This document shows positions 1 through 10,101 of a stretch of DNA of 64,000 nt, piece by piece. The notes under the pieces are model-generated. The model was not told where the DNA came from and made no database searches. It saw only the letters and a list, made by a program, of their open reading frames with translations. The stretch is taken from the NCBI GenBank assembly GCA_963800335.1, contig CAWDAN010000001.1, positions 496,001 to 560,000 of the forward strand. Direction: 5' to 3'. Position 1 is the stretch's first letter; every line of letters starts with the position of its first letter. A program made the translations under genes and the position numbers. The stretch is from Flavisphingopyxis sp963800335. Lineage in GTDB: Bacteria > Pseudomonadota > Alphaproteobacteria > Sphingomonadales > Sphingomonadaceae.

Positions 1-215
1 CAGCGATGCGCGATCAGCGGCGCGACGAGATTGTGTCCAGCGGCGTCGAGGTCGCTGGCAAAGAACGACCAGATATGGTTGCCGCCCAGCGTGCCGCTCG
101 CCTCGACCAGCAGCAGGCGGATATCGGGGCGCGCGCGCTTGAGCGCCAGCGCCGCCAGTCCCCCCGCCAGTCCCCCGCCGACTATGATGATATCGTAACT
201 GTCCTCGCTCGTCAT
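1..215 (-). CDS. crtY: Lycopene beta-cyclase, N-terminal part (cut by window edge)
   Basis: Only the first 71 or so codons lie in the window; the gene runs off the left edge. The ATG on the minus strand is at 215-213. The translation opens with a short leader and then a Rossmann dinucleotide-binding motif (IIIVGGGLAGGLAAL), followed by the acidic end of strand beta-2 (LLLVEAS) and the GNHIWSFF block that is characteristic of CrtY-type lycopene cyclases. These enzymes cyclise the two ends of lycopene to beta-carotene at the membrane. It is divergent from the hydroxylase gene at 282, with about 65 bp between starts, so both may share a control region. A second, divergent family member lies at 46030-46944. 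Confidence 0.85.
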   Translation of the reverse strand, partial: MTSEDSYDIIIVGGGLAGGLAALALKRARPDIRLLLVEASGTLGGNHIWSFFASDLDAAGHNLVAPLIAHR

Positions 216-281
216 GCGTGCTGACCTAGCGGGCGCGACTTGCCGCTTCAATCGCCGTGGCGAATGGCGTAGGCCAAGGCG

Positions 282-1016
282 ATGTCGGCCAGCCTTGCCA
301 TCTTCCTTTCCGCGCTTGCAATGTCGGCGATCGTCGCCCTGCGCTATCTCGCGGTCAGCGGTGGTTTTGCGCTCACCACGCGGCTCAGGTCGCGCGGCCT
401 GTATCGCGGGCTCGACCGCCAGATCGCGCGCGAGATCGGCTGGAGCCTCGCCAGCGCGGCGATTTACGGCATCCCTGCCGGCATTGTTGCCTGGGGCTGG
501 GCGGAGCACGGCTGGACGCGCGTCTATAGCGACGTCGGCGCCTATCCGATCTGGTGGCTGCCGGCCTCGGTGCTCGCCTATCTGTTCGCGCACGACACGT
601 GGTTCTACTGGACGCACCGGCTGATGCACCGCCCGCGCTGGTTTCGCGTGATGCACGCGGTCCACCACGCCAGCCGCCCGCCGACCGCCTGGGCGGCGAT
701 GAGCTTCCACCCGCTCGAGGCGCTGACCGGCGCGCTCGTCATTCCGGCCTTGGTCTTTATCGTGCCGATCCATGTCGGCGCACTGTTCGTCGTCCTGACG
801 ATCATGACGGTGATGGGCGTGACCAATCACATGGGCTGGGAGATGTTTCCGCGCGGTCTGGTTCATGGGCGGTTAGGACGATGGCTGATAACCGCGAGCC
901 ATCACCAGCGGCATCATGATCGCTACGCTTGCAATTACGGCCTCTATTTTCGCGTCTGGGACCGCCTGTGCGGCACCGACGGGGGCATTGGCGGCTTCAC
1001 GGGGAACAACCGATGA
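282..1016 (+). CDS. Membrane di-iron fatty acid hydroxylase/sterol desaturase family protein, possible carotenoid hydroxylase
   Basis: The 244-residue protein has several hydrophobic helices and the spaced histidine clusters of the fatty acid hydroxylase superfamily: HDTWFYWTH and HRLMH near residues 105-120, HAVHH near 128, and HHQRHH near 210. These histidines hold two irons. Its place next to divergent crtY suggests it acts on carotenoid rings. Classical CrtZ beta-carotene hydroxylases are shorter (about 170 residues), so a CrtG-like 2,2'-hydroxylase or a lipid hydroxylase are both open; no symbol is given for that reason. The stop codon overlaps the ATG of the following DUF2141 gene (ATGA), pointing to coupled translation. 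Confidence 0.8.
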   Translation: MSASLAIFLSALAMSAIVALRYLAVSGGFALTTRLRSRGLYRGLDRQIAREIGWSLASAAIYGIPAGIVAWGWAEHGWTRVYSDVGAYPIWWLPASVLAYLFAHDTWFYWTHRLMHRPRWFRVMHAVHHASRPPTAWAAMSFHPLEALTGALVIPALVFIVPIHVGALFVVLTIMTVMGVTNHMGWEMFPRGLVHGRLGRWLITASHHQRHHDRYACNYGLYFRVWDRLCGTDGGIGGFTGNNR

Positions 1017-1450
1017 ATCACCTGATCAAGGGCACCGCGGCGCTCGCCATCGCGCTCGCGGCGGGCGGGGCGATGCCGACCGCCGACCTTACCTTGTCGA
1101 TCGACAATCTTCGTTCGGATCGCGGAAGCGTGATGATCTGCGTCACGGCCCAGCCGCGCGCCTTTCCCGATTGCGCCGGTGACGCCAAGGCGCGTCGGCT
1201 GATCATCGACGCGGCGCAGGCGGGTTCGATCGCGGTGACGGGCCTCGCTCCGGGCGATTATGCCGTTGCCGCGATCCATGACGAAAACCGCAATGGAAAG
1301 CTCGACAAGCGGCTCGTCGTGCCGCGCGAAGGCTTCGGATTTTCGCGCAATCCGCCGATCCGTTTCGGCCCGCCGGCCTTCTCCGACGCCAGTTTCGACC
1401 TCGCCGCCGGCCCCGCCCACCAGACGATCCGGATGAAATATATCTTCTAG
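1013..1450 (+). CDS. DUF2141 domain exported protein
   Basis: Start chosen at the ATG at 1013, which overlaps the stop of the upstream hydroxylase by four bases. The 145-residue product begins with a hydrophobic leader (LIKGTAALAIALAAGGAMPTA) that looks like a signal peptide. The rest is a small beta-rich domain with the DUF2141 pattern: LTLSIDNLRSDRGSVMICV near the start, GDYAVAAIHDENRNGKLD in the middle and GFGFSRNP near the end. The family is of unknown function and is often found beside carotenoid or lipid hydroxylase genes in sphingomonads. Probably periplasmic. Confidence 0.8.
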   Translation: MNHLIKGTAALAIALAAGGAMPTADLTLSIDNLRSDRGSVMICVTAQPRAFPDCAGDAKARRLIIDAAQAGSIAVTGLAPGDYAVAAIHDENRNGKLDKRLVVPREGFGFSRNPPIRFGPPAFSDASFDLAAGPAHQTIRMKYIF

Positions 1451-1519
1451 ATGGCGTTCGCGCCTGCAACCGCTTGGCTATGCGAGCGTTATGGTCGCGT
1501 AACAATCGGGAAGCGTTTC

Positions 1520-2371
1520 ATGCCAAAGTCCACATTTCGCCTTGCGGCCGCGTGTATCGCGTTCGCCGCCGCCACGCCTGCCTTCGCCCAGTCGGACGTC
1601 GCGCCCGAAGCCAGCGTCTTCGACGGCGACTATCTCACGCTCGGCGTGGGCCTCGGCTACGGCGCGCAATATGAAGGCGGCGACGAATACGAGATTTTCC
1701 CCGCACCGCTGATCCAGGGCAAATTGGGCGGCGTCGCGATCTCGCCGCGTCCCGGCGGCGTCGCGCTCGACTTCATTCCCGATGCCAAGGACGCCAAGGT
1801 GGGCTTTTCGCTCGGTCCGGTGGTCCGCTATCGCGCCAACCGTACCGGCAAGATCAAGGATCCGCAGGTGCGCGCGCTCGGCAAGCTCGATGCCGCGGTC
1901 GAGGTCGGCGCCAACGCCGGCGTGACCGTCTACAAATTGCTGAGCGCGTACGATTCGCTGACGATCTCGAGCGACCTGCGCTACGATATCGCGGGCGCGC
2001 ACAAGGGCCGCGTGATCGCGCCCGGGATCAGCTATTTCACCCCGCTCAGCCGCGCCGCGGCGGTCGTCCTGTCGGTCTCGAGCGAATTCGTCGATGACAA
2101 ATATGCCGACTATAATTTCTCGGTGTCGCCGACCGGCGCGCTCGCCAGCGGCCTGCCCGCGTTCCAGGCAAAGGGCGGGCTCAAGAGCTACGGACCGACG
2201 CTGCTCGGCGCTTATGACTTCGACGGCAACGTGCTCAATGGCGGGCTCAGCGCCTTCGCGCTCGCAGGCTATTCGCGCCTCGCCGGCGACGCCCGGCGCA
2301 GCCCGGTCACCAGCATCGCGGGCTCGCCCGACCAGTGGATCGTCGGCGCCGGCCTTGCCTATACCTTCTGA
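1520..2371 (+). CDS. MipA/OmpV family outer membrane protein
   Basis: The ATG at 1520 is preferred over the upstream in-frame codon because it begins a textbook signal peptide (FRLAAACIAFAAATPAFAQ). The mature part is about 260 residues, beta-rich, with the family hallmark LTLGVGLGYGAQYEGGDEY near its start and a terminal aromatic residue (AYTF) as expected for a beta-barrel assembled by BAM. MipA in Escherichia coli is a scaffold linking a lytic transglycosylase to PBP1b; OmpV-type members are of less certain role. It follows the DUF2141 gene by about 70 bp on the same strand. Confidence 0.85.
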   Translation: MPKSTFRLAAACIAFAAATPAFAQSDVAPEASVFDGDYLTLGVGLGYGAQYEGGDEYEIFPAPLIQGKLGGVAISPRPGGVALDFIPDAKDAKVGFSLGPVVRYRANRTGKIKDPQVRALGKLDAAVEVGANAGVTVYKLLSAYDSLTISSDLRYDIAGAHKGRVIAPGISYFTPLSRAAAVVLSVSSEFVDDKYADYNFSVSPTGALASGLPAFQAKGGLKSYGPTLLGAYDFDGNVLNGGLSAFALAGYSRLAGDARRSPVTSIAGSPDQWIVGAGLAYTF

Positions 2372-2380
2372 TCGTCGCTG

Positions 2381-2659
2381 CTAGGTCTTCGGTCCCGCCA
2401 GCGCGCGAAAGCGCCTTGCGCGGATGATGATCCCGGCGATCAGCAGGACCCAGCCCGCGGCCAGCGCGATCCAGCCGAGCGTCGCGGTTTCCAGCCCGCC
2501 AAGCTCGCTGCGTCCGGTCAGTTGCGGCGATGCGAACAGCATCAGCGCGAGCAGCGTAAGCGCCATCCCACCGCGCTTGGTGGGCGAGGGGGCGGCGCGC
2601 AATCGCGCGCGCATCACGGCGCGCTCGTCGTCGTCGCGCGGAAATTCTGGCGTGTCCAT
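2381..2659 (-). CDS. Small two-helix membrane protein, unknown function
   Basis: The 92-residue product (start at 2659; an alternative ATG at 2695 would add 12 residues) has a charged N-terminus (PRDDDERAVMRARLR) followed by two hydrophobic segments, roughly residues 32-47 and 56-76, and a basic tail. I do not recognise the family. It converges on the mipA-like gene with a 9 bp gap. Its start lies close to the 5' end of the thiamine riboswitch on the other strand. Confidence 0.55.
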   Translation of the reverse strand: MDTPEFPRDDDERAVMRARLRAAPSPTKRGGMALTLLALMLFASPQLTGRSELGGLETATLGWIALAAGWVLLIAGIIIRARRFRALAGPKT

Positions 2660-2697
2660 CGCTGGACTATGCGGCCCTGCGCTCCTATTGTCCACGC

Positions 2698-2791
2698 ATC
2701 CCCGGGGAGCCGCGCGCGCAAACGCCGGTTGAGAGCGGAATAGCCCGCGACCCGTCGAACCTGATCCGGTTAATCCCGGCGGAGGAAGTGG
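2698..2791 (+). promoter_or_regulatory. TPP riboswitch (THI element)
   Basis: The sequence contains the ordered conserved blocks of the thiamine pyrophosphate aptamer: CCGGGGAGCC at the 5' side, TTGAGAG, CGACCCGTCGAACCTGATC, then GGTTAAT and CCGGCGGAGGAA. It lies about 50 bases upstream of thiC, a standard TPP-controlled gene. Binding of TPP is expected to reduce thiC expression, most likely at translation initiation, since no long U-tract follows. Confidence 0.92.
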
Positions 2792-2844
2792 ACGCGTTGC
2801 CCGCCGGCAGACCGTTCCCGCTCCGTAACCTTATGGAGCGCATT

Positions 2845-4759
<1,915 letters not shown>

Positions 4760-4838
4760 GGGGGTGAGCGGGCGGGGGATACATCCCCCCTGTCGCCCCC
4801 GTCCGCTCATTTCCCGCACAGATCGAGGAGGCCCCCGC

Positions 4839-5657
4839 GTGACCGGATCCGAAAAGGTCAATGAGAAGCTCGATCCGAAACAGGAACGCGAGGCCGAAAG
4901 CCGCGAAAACCCCAGCGCGCTGATCGTTCACGAGGCGATCCGGATAGAGGGCGAGAAGGAGCTCAACCGCCCCTCGTCGTCGATCGCCTGGTCGGGCCTC
5001 GCCGCCGGCCTGTCGATGGGTTTCTCGATGGTCGCAGAGGGCGTCCTCCACACCTTCCTGCCCGACGCGCCGTGGCGCCCGCTCGTCTCCAGCTTCGGCT
5101 ACACCGCTGGGCTTCCTCATCGTCGTCCTCGGGCGGCAGCAACTGTTCACCGAAACGACGCTCAACGTCATCCTGCCGTTGCTCCACAGCGCCTGCCGCC
5201 TGCGCGACGTCGCGCGCTTCTGGGCGATCGTCCTCGCCGCCAACCTCTCGGCACGCTGATCTTCGCCCTTGCCGCGACGACGCGCGTGTTCCCGGCCGGA
5301 AGTCCGCGCCTCGTTCCTCGAGCTGGGGCTGGACGCGGCGCAGGGCGGGCTTCGCTGACCTGTTCGCCCGCGCGGTCTTCGCCGGCTGGCTGATCGCGCT
5401 GATGGTCTGGCTGCTCCCCGCCGCGGGCTCGGCGCGCTTCCTCGTCATCGTCACGCTCGTCCTGGCTCGTCGGCGTCGCCGGCTTCGCCCACGTCATCGC
5501 CGGATCGGTAGAGGTCATCTACGCCGTCATCGCCGGGCCACTGAGCTGGGTCGATTACCTCGCGGGCTACCTGCTGCCCGTGCTGGCGGGGAATATCGTC
5601 GGCGGCGTCGTGCTGGTGTCGATGCTCAACCACGCGCAGGTGAAGGCGGAGTTGTAG
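4839..5657 (+). CDS. Formate/nitrite transporter (YfdC-like) family channel, multiple frameshifts
   Basis: A GTG start at 4839 follows a GAGGAGG ribosome site. The first 90 codons read an acidic cytoplasmic head (KLDPKQEREAESRENPS) and the first membrane helix (SGLAAGLSMGFSMVAEGV). The remaining FNT segments are found in shifting frames: GFLIVVLGRQQLFTE, then VARFWAIVLAANL, GTLIFALAATTRVFPA, AGFADLFARAVFAGW and VDYLAGYLLPVLAGNIVGG, ending QVKAEL at 5657. Shifts lie near 5108, 5240, 5300, 5343 and 5462. The assembled product of about 270 residues matches the YfdC subgroup of pentameric inner-membrane anion channels. All pieces are well conserved, so the breaks are probably sequencing errors, though real decay cannot be excluded. 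Confidence 0.75.
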
Positions 5658-7458
5658 GGGGGGGGCGAATGCCTCGACAGGAAGCAGCAGAAATTTGGCG
5701 TGAATCATCTCATGGGCGTTGGAGGCGTCAGGTAAAAGAGTGTGAATATCGTAAGGCGAATATTGCACAGGGAGTAACTTGTAAATTTTCGTCAGATGTT
5801 CCAAATTCCCATCGAAATTACTCACGAGGGGTGGACTGGATGAAAATTGAATCACAAGATCGAACAGTAGATGCGCTTCTCAAAGCGAATACGTTTGTAA
5901 TTCCGAGATTTCAGAGAGCTTACTCGTGGGAAGCAGATCAAATAAATCAGTTTTGGAATGACGTTATCGATAATTTAGGCGGAGAGCCTTCTTCGGTTCC
6001 TTGGTCGTTTATAAGTTAGATCGATCTTCAGTAGCCGTAGTTGATGGTCAGCAGCGCCTAACAACTATCACAATTCTATTGTGCGCTATTCGCGAAGGCT
6101 TTAAAATACTAGGCCAAGTTGATACGGAGATGGATTGCAGGCTATTGACAAAAAAATCCGGGAAAATAAAATGGAATATGAATAAAAACCGAAACCTATT
6201 TCCCGTATCTTCAGGAGGAAGTGTTAAAGAACTCTCCGTCAGAAGATGTAGAGATTGGTAGAGAAAGAAGAGGCTATCGAGCGAGCATACAAAACCTTAA
6301 AGAGCGAGATTAGATAAGTTAGCCGATTTCACAACAAATCGAGCAAAGCGGTGAGGATAACATTAAAGATGGAGTGCTTGGCTTAGTAGGAAGGGATACG
6401 GTATTGATCAAAAGTAATTGTCGTGACTCTGGATAATGAAGACGATGATATTTAATTTTTGAGACCCTTAAATAGGGGAAGGATTTAGCCTTATCGACTT
6501 TAATATTTTAAAGTTTATAAAATTAGTCTGGAAAAGGTAAATGGCCCCCCCACCTTTTTGTCAGTCACGGTATGATTTCGTAACAAAGCCAAGGCATTAT
6601 AAGTAAGCAGCGGTCAATAAGAAGAATGAAGGCGCATCTTGACCGCTTGTCTCGGACTCGGAGCAATGGCGTTCAATATTCGACACAGATTAGTGGTTGG
6701 AAAAAACCTCAAAAAGAAGTTGCTAAGTCTCTCTGAGGCGCTACGAAGATTTAAGGTAGTCCAACCTGCTCCAGGACTGCTGTCATTAATACGAGCTTAT
6801 CACGACGACAAAATTAAGTACGCGTGCTTAGAAATGCTCTAGATAAAGTAGAGAAATTTCATTTCGCATTTAATGCGTTACCTGTCAAGATCTTCGGTGC
6901 GGAATTTCGGGAATGTATTCGTCGTTTGGATGTAGTGTATTTGAAGCCGGCGATGCAGCTGCGTCGAGATATATCAACTTACTTATTGCAAAGCTTAGAG
7001 AGCGCGAATGCACCTCCGTCTGAATTTGATGCTGGTTTCGAACAAATTATCTCACATTAAAAAGCACTCAATCTCAACGTGCGCTCGTACAGTATATTTT
7101 GAAGTAAAAATCGCTTTATTTGATGGGGCAGCCATTTATCGGAGGAACTGACGAATTAACGATCGAACATCTTGTGCCTCAAGTGAAGATCGATAAAGGT
7201 TATTCGGATATTTCAAGTTGGCGAGATTGGCAACCTAATACTTGTTGACGAAGACGATAAACGGCCTATTGGCGCATAACGACATATTTCAATACAAAAA
7301 TAGAAATTCTTATTAAGCGTGGTTATAAGCTACCAGATATTTTGCGTGATGGAATAACTTCTTCTGATCTGATCAGAGCAACACTCTAAGGATTGCTGAG
7401 ATAATCACGTGAGAAAAGTTTGGAAAGTTTAGAACTAAGATCCACAAAGGCTAATAGT
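5658..7458. other. AT-rich inserted segment
   Basis: From just after the FNT stop codon to about 7458 the base composition drops abruptly from very GC-rich to visibly AT-rich (for example around 6460-6530 and 7060-7400), with A/T-ending codons unlike any neighbour. The left edge is marked by a run of G (5657-5664); the right edge by a perfect 14-bp palindrome at 7459-7472, after which GC-rich DNA resumes at once. The segment carries a single recognisable gene, the broken DUF262/DUF1524 protein. No integrase or transposase is seen. Bases 5658-5839 hold no gene I can name. Confidence 0.75.
5840..7389 (+). pseudogene. DUF262/DUF1524 (GmrSD-like) protein, heavily frameshifted
   Basis: Pieces of one protein can be read along this span in changing frames. 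The start (5840) gives SQDRTVDALLKANTFVIP and FQRAYSWEADQINQFWND, typical of the DUF262 N-terminus; VVDGQQRLTTITILL follows at about 6037-6081 and holds the DGQQRLT signature. ETLNR..GKDLALSD is readable near 6460-6500, DKVEKFHFAFNAL near 6840-6880, and TDELTIEHLVPQ near 7147-7182, the DUF1524 HNH-type motif. The last piece ends LIRATL at 7389. Proteins of this architecture include the GmrSD type IV restriction enzymes that cut modified phage DNA, and related defence proteins. At least eight shifts and in-frame stops occur in 1.5 kb, denser than elsewhere, so the gene is probably dead, although sequence error may contribute. Confidence 0.7.
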
Positions 7459-7472
7459 CTCACCATGGTGAG
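7459..7472. repeat. Perfect 14-bp palindrome at island edge
   Basis: CTCACCATGGTGAG is a perfect inverted repeat sitting exactly where the AT-rich segment meets GC-rich DNA and just before the HTH remnant. It may be a recombination scar or an operator; the sequence alone does not decide. Confidence 0.6.
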
Positions 7473-7684
7473 GCGATGATGCCGCGCTCACTTCCCGCAG
7501 CGGTCTTCGATCCGCCCGCCTCGACGCCGCCGATCCTGCTGACGCCGCATCCGCCGCGTCCGCAACCACCGACCTCGCCCCCGTGCCGCTGCGCCATCGC
7601 CACTATGGCTGGACGCCGCACCGCCAGGCCCGATTCATCCGCGCGCACCCCCTGCATTGCGTCCGAACCCGTCGGATGTTATAA
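7473..7684 (+). pseudogene. Remnant of a sphingomonad HTH protein gene
   Basis: This frame, open after an in-frame stop at the palindrome and lacking a normal start, reads an Ala/Asp-rich stretch and then APVPLRHRHYGWTPHRQARFI before diverging into an unrelated tail and stopping at 7684. The core is nearly the same as TPVPLRARADGWTPARQRGFI in the intact gene at 8399-9001. The helix-turn-helix part that should follow (GMARETAYRLRRR in the paralogue) is missing. It thus looks like a paralogue truncated at both ends, the left side possibly cut by insertion of the AT-rich segment. The stop is 7 bp before the antitoxin start. Confidence 0.5.
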
Positions 7685-7691
7685 CGCACGT

Positions 7692-7920
7692 ATGAACACG
7701 TCGCTCAAGATCACGAAAATCGGCAATTCCGCCGGGGTCATCCTGCCCAAGGAGGTGCTCGCGCATCTCGGCGCGTCGGCGGGGCAGGAGCTGTCGCTCG
7801 TCGTCACGCCGCGCGGGATCGGGCTGTCGTCGAGCGATCCCGATTTCGAAGAGCAGATGAAGGCCGCACGCAGCGATCATGACCCGGCGCAAGCGCGCGC
7901 TCAGGGAATTGGCGAAGTAG
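7692..7920 (+). CDS. AbrB/MazE-type antitoxin (one frameshift near the end)
   Basis: The start at 7692 gives a swapped-hairpin AbrB DNA-binding domain: SLKITKIGNSAGVILPKEVL followed by LVVTPRGIGLSS. The reading frame slips near 7868; in the corrected frame the tail reads AIMTRRKRALRELAK and stops at 7920, giving about 76 residues, the usual size and ending for antitoxins paired with Doc/Fic toxins. The toxin gene starts 10 bp downstream. The product should bind and neutralise Doc and repress the pair. Frame and length support rest on the shift being a sequence error. Confidence 0.8.
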
Positions 7921-7930
7921 GCGATCGGCG

Positions 7931-8328
7931 ATGGCGCATCGCTGGACCTGGGTGCTCGATGCCGTCGCGCTCGCCGCGCATGCCGAACAGCTGGCCGAAC
8001 ATGGCGGGGCCGACGGGGTCCGGGACGAAGGCGGCCTCGCCAGCGCGATGGCGCGCCCGCGCAACCTTGCCGGTTGCCGACTGGCGATGCCCCGATGCCG
8101 CCGCGCTCGCCGCGGCTTATGCCTTCGGCATCGCGCGCAACCATCCCTTCGTCGACGGCAACAAGCGGACCGCGGCGGTCGTCGCCGAAACCGTTCCTCG
8201 CGCTCAATGGCCACCGGCTGAAGGCGAGCGATGCCGAACTCGTTGTGACGTTCGTCGCCCTCGCCGCGGGAGAGCTGACCGAAGACGAGCTCGCGCACTG
8301 GCTGCGGACCCACATCGCGGCCGACTGA
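7931..8328 (+). CDS. doc: Death-on-curing (Fic/Doc) family toxin, two frameshifts
   Basis: The product opens MAHRWTWVLDAVALAAHAEQ and GGADGVRDEGGLASAMARP, the standard start of Doc toxins. After a slip between about 8050 and 8085 it reads AAAYAFGIARNHPFVDGNKR, which holds the catalytic HPFxxGNKR Fic motif, and after a second slip near 8190 ends with FLALNGHRL and ELTEDELAHWLR at 8328. Doc phosphorylates and inactivates elongation factor Tu when not held by its antitoxin. The two genes form a type II toxin-antitoxin operon. Corrected length is about 130 residues, normal for the family. Confidence 0.82.
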
Positions 8329-8398
8329 TCGGGCGGGCAGGGCAGCGCCGCCAGAAAACCCTTTCCTACAATTTATCGGATATGCATTATCCTGTCCG

Positions 8399-9001
8399 AT
8401 GAAGCACCAGCGCCTCGATCCGCCCGCCCGCCGCCGCGCCGCGAGCCTCGTCCCGCCCGACGCGATCGCCGCGCGTTTCATTCCGGCGATCGCCGTTCCC
8501 GAGTTCACCCCCGTGCCGCTGCGCGCCCGCGCCGACGGCTGGACGCCCGCCCGCCAGCGCGGCTTCATCGCCGCCCTGGCGCGCTGCGGCTGCGTCGATG
8601 CCGCCGCGCGGCATGTCGGCATGGCGCGCGAAACCGCCTATCGCCTGCGCCGGCGCCGCCGCGCGCAATCGTTCGTCGCCGCGTGGGACGCGATCATGGC
8701 AGAGGCGCGCCGCCGCAACTACCGCTCCGACCGCAGCTTCGATACGCTGTGGCTGTCCGCGCTCCACGGTCGCTACACGCCGATCACCCGCAACGGGGTA
8801 GAGGTCGCGGTGATGCATTCGCCCGACAACGCCGCGCTGCTACGCCTCTACGATCGCGCGATGCGCGGCAGCCGCGTCGGCGGCGCCGCGCTGGCGCGCT
8901 CCGATGCGCCCACCGAAGCGCCCACCGATGTGCGCCCCGGCACCCGCCGACCCTATCCGCGCGCCAAAGGTCACGGCGAACGGAAACCGCCGCGAACGTG
9001 A
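8399..9001 (+). CDS. Sphingomonad-type HTH protein (GWTxxRQ family)
   Basis: The 200-residue basic protein has FTPVPLRARADGWTPARQRG at about 40-60, then an HTH-like stretch GCVDAAARHVGMARETAYRL at about 65-85 followed by an Arg-rich segment. The C-terminal half (RRNYRSDRSFDTLWLSALHG, NGVEVAVMHSPDNAALLRLYD) has no known motif and ends in a disordered Pro/Arg/Thr tail. Related genes lie at 7473-7684 (remnant) and 15214-15592. Its leader carries CCCTTTCCTACA 28 bases before the ATG, an element shared with the 15592 paralogue. I know the family only as hypothetical HTH proteins common in Sphingomonadales; DNA binding is inferred from the helix pattern. Confidence 0.65.
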   Translation: MKHQRLDPPARRRAASLVPPDAIAARFIPAIAVPEFTPVPLRARADGWTPARQRGFIAALARCGCVDAAARHVGMARETAYRLRRRRRAQSFVAAWDAIMAEARRRNYRSDRSFDTLWLSALHGRYTPITRNGVEVAVMHSPDNAALLRLYDRAMRGSRVGGAALARSDAPTEAPTDVRPGTRRPYPRAKGHGERKPPRT

Positions 9002-9065
9002 ACCTGTGATCTTCCGGCCCACACCCCACTTGCTGGCAGCCGCGATCGGCGGCACAATGGCGCGC

Positions 9066-9552
9066 ATGACCAGCCCCCTCCGCTTCGCCCTCCCGCTCGC
9101 CGCGCTCATCGCGCTGTCCGCCTGTCAGCAGCCCGCGACGAGCGAACCCCGCGGGCAACGCGACCGGCGACGTGACCCAGACGCAGGGCGCCGACGACAA
9201 GCAACCCTTCAACGGCATCGCGTCGACCGAGACGCTCCACGTCACCGGCACCGAGCCGTTCTGGGGCGGCACCGTCACCGGCGACACCGTCACCTACACC
9301 ACTCCCGAAAACCAGGCGGGGGAGGCGATTGCCGTCCACCGCTTCGCCGGCCGCGGCGGCGTCTCGTTCACCGGCCTCTACAACGGCGCCGATTTCGCGC
9401 TGATGGTCACCCCGGGCAGCTGCAGCGACGGCATGTCCGACCGGACCTACCCCTTCACCGTCACGCTCAAGCTCGCCGAAGACACCCGCCGCGGCTGCGC
9501 CTGGGGCGACGCCCATCCCTTCACTGACCCCGCCGCGCCGATGTCGCCGTGA
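9066..9552 (+). CDS. Small lipoprotein (COG3650-like), one frameshift
   Basis: The start at 9066 (or an in-frame ATG at 9057) begins a signal sequence ending ALIALSAC, a lipobox with the lipidated cysteine. The frame slips near 9148, after CQQPATS; the correct frame continues NPAGNATGDVTQTQGADDKQ and VTGTEPFWGGTVTGDTVTY, then VTPGSCSDGMSDRTYPF and ends PAAPMSP at 9552. The TEPFWG block and the SCSDGMSDRTYP block are typical of a small family of periplasmic/outer-membrane lipoproteins of unknown role. Corrected size about 161 residues. Confidence 0.72.
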
Positions 9553-9666
9553 CCGGATCCAACGCCGCCGCCCCCACCGCTGCCGACCTCGCGCGCGTGA
9601 CGGCGATTTGGAGATTTCGTTACAAAGGCGTAACGTCTCGCTTCCAATGTCTGGGGGAGCACAATC

Positions 9667-10084
9667 ATGATCGGTCGTCACAGCTATCTGCAAGCCGCAC
9701 TCGTCGTTTTCGGGGTGATCTTCTGCCTCATTTATCCGCTCGCGATCATCTGGCCGTCGGGCTGGGCGTGGCACGAGGGCGCGCCGTCGCTCGAACAATT
9801 ATTACATGATGATCGTCGGCGTTTACGCGACGCTCGGCGTGTTCCTCGTGATGGCCGCCAAGGATCCGCTCGGCAACGCGTCGCTGATCTGGTTCACCGT
9901 CTGGTCGAGCGTCGTGCACGCCGTGATCATGGCCGCGACAGGCGCTCGCCGACCCGATGCACAGCGGCCACCTTTCGGCGACGTGCCAGCCTTGCTGCTC
10001 GTCGCGGTCGTCCTCGGCCTGCTGCTGCGCAGCGCGGCAGGCCCGCACGGCGCCGTCCTGACGCCGTCGGGGCCTGCCTGCTAG
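9667..10084 (+). CDS. Small integral membrane protein (DUF6632-like), frameshifted
   Basis: The first frame gives a helix ALVVFGVIFCLIYPLAIIW and the segment PSGWAWHEG; after a slip near 9797 it continues MMIVGVYATLGVFLVMAAKD, SLIWFTVWSSVVHAVIM and, after compensating slips near 9945 and 9985, GDVPALLLVAVVLGLLL. Four membrane helices in about 138 residues fit the DUF6632 type, function unknown. The gene has a GGGGGAG ribosome site just before 9667. It converges on the PfpI-family gene. Confidence 0.65.
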
Positions 10085-10101
10085 CTGCTCGCTGGCATCG
10101 A

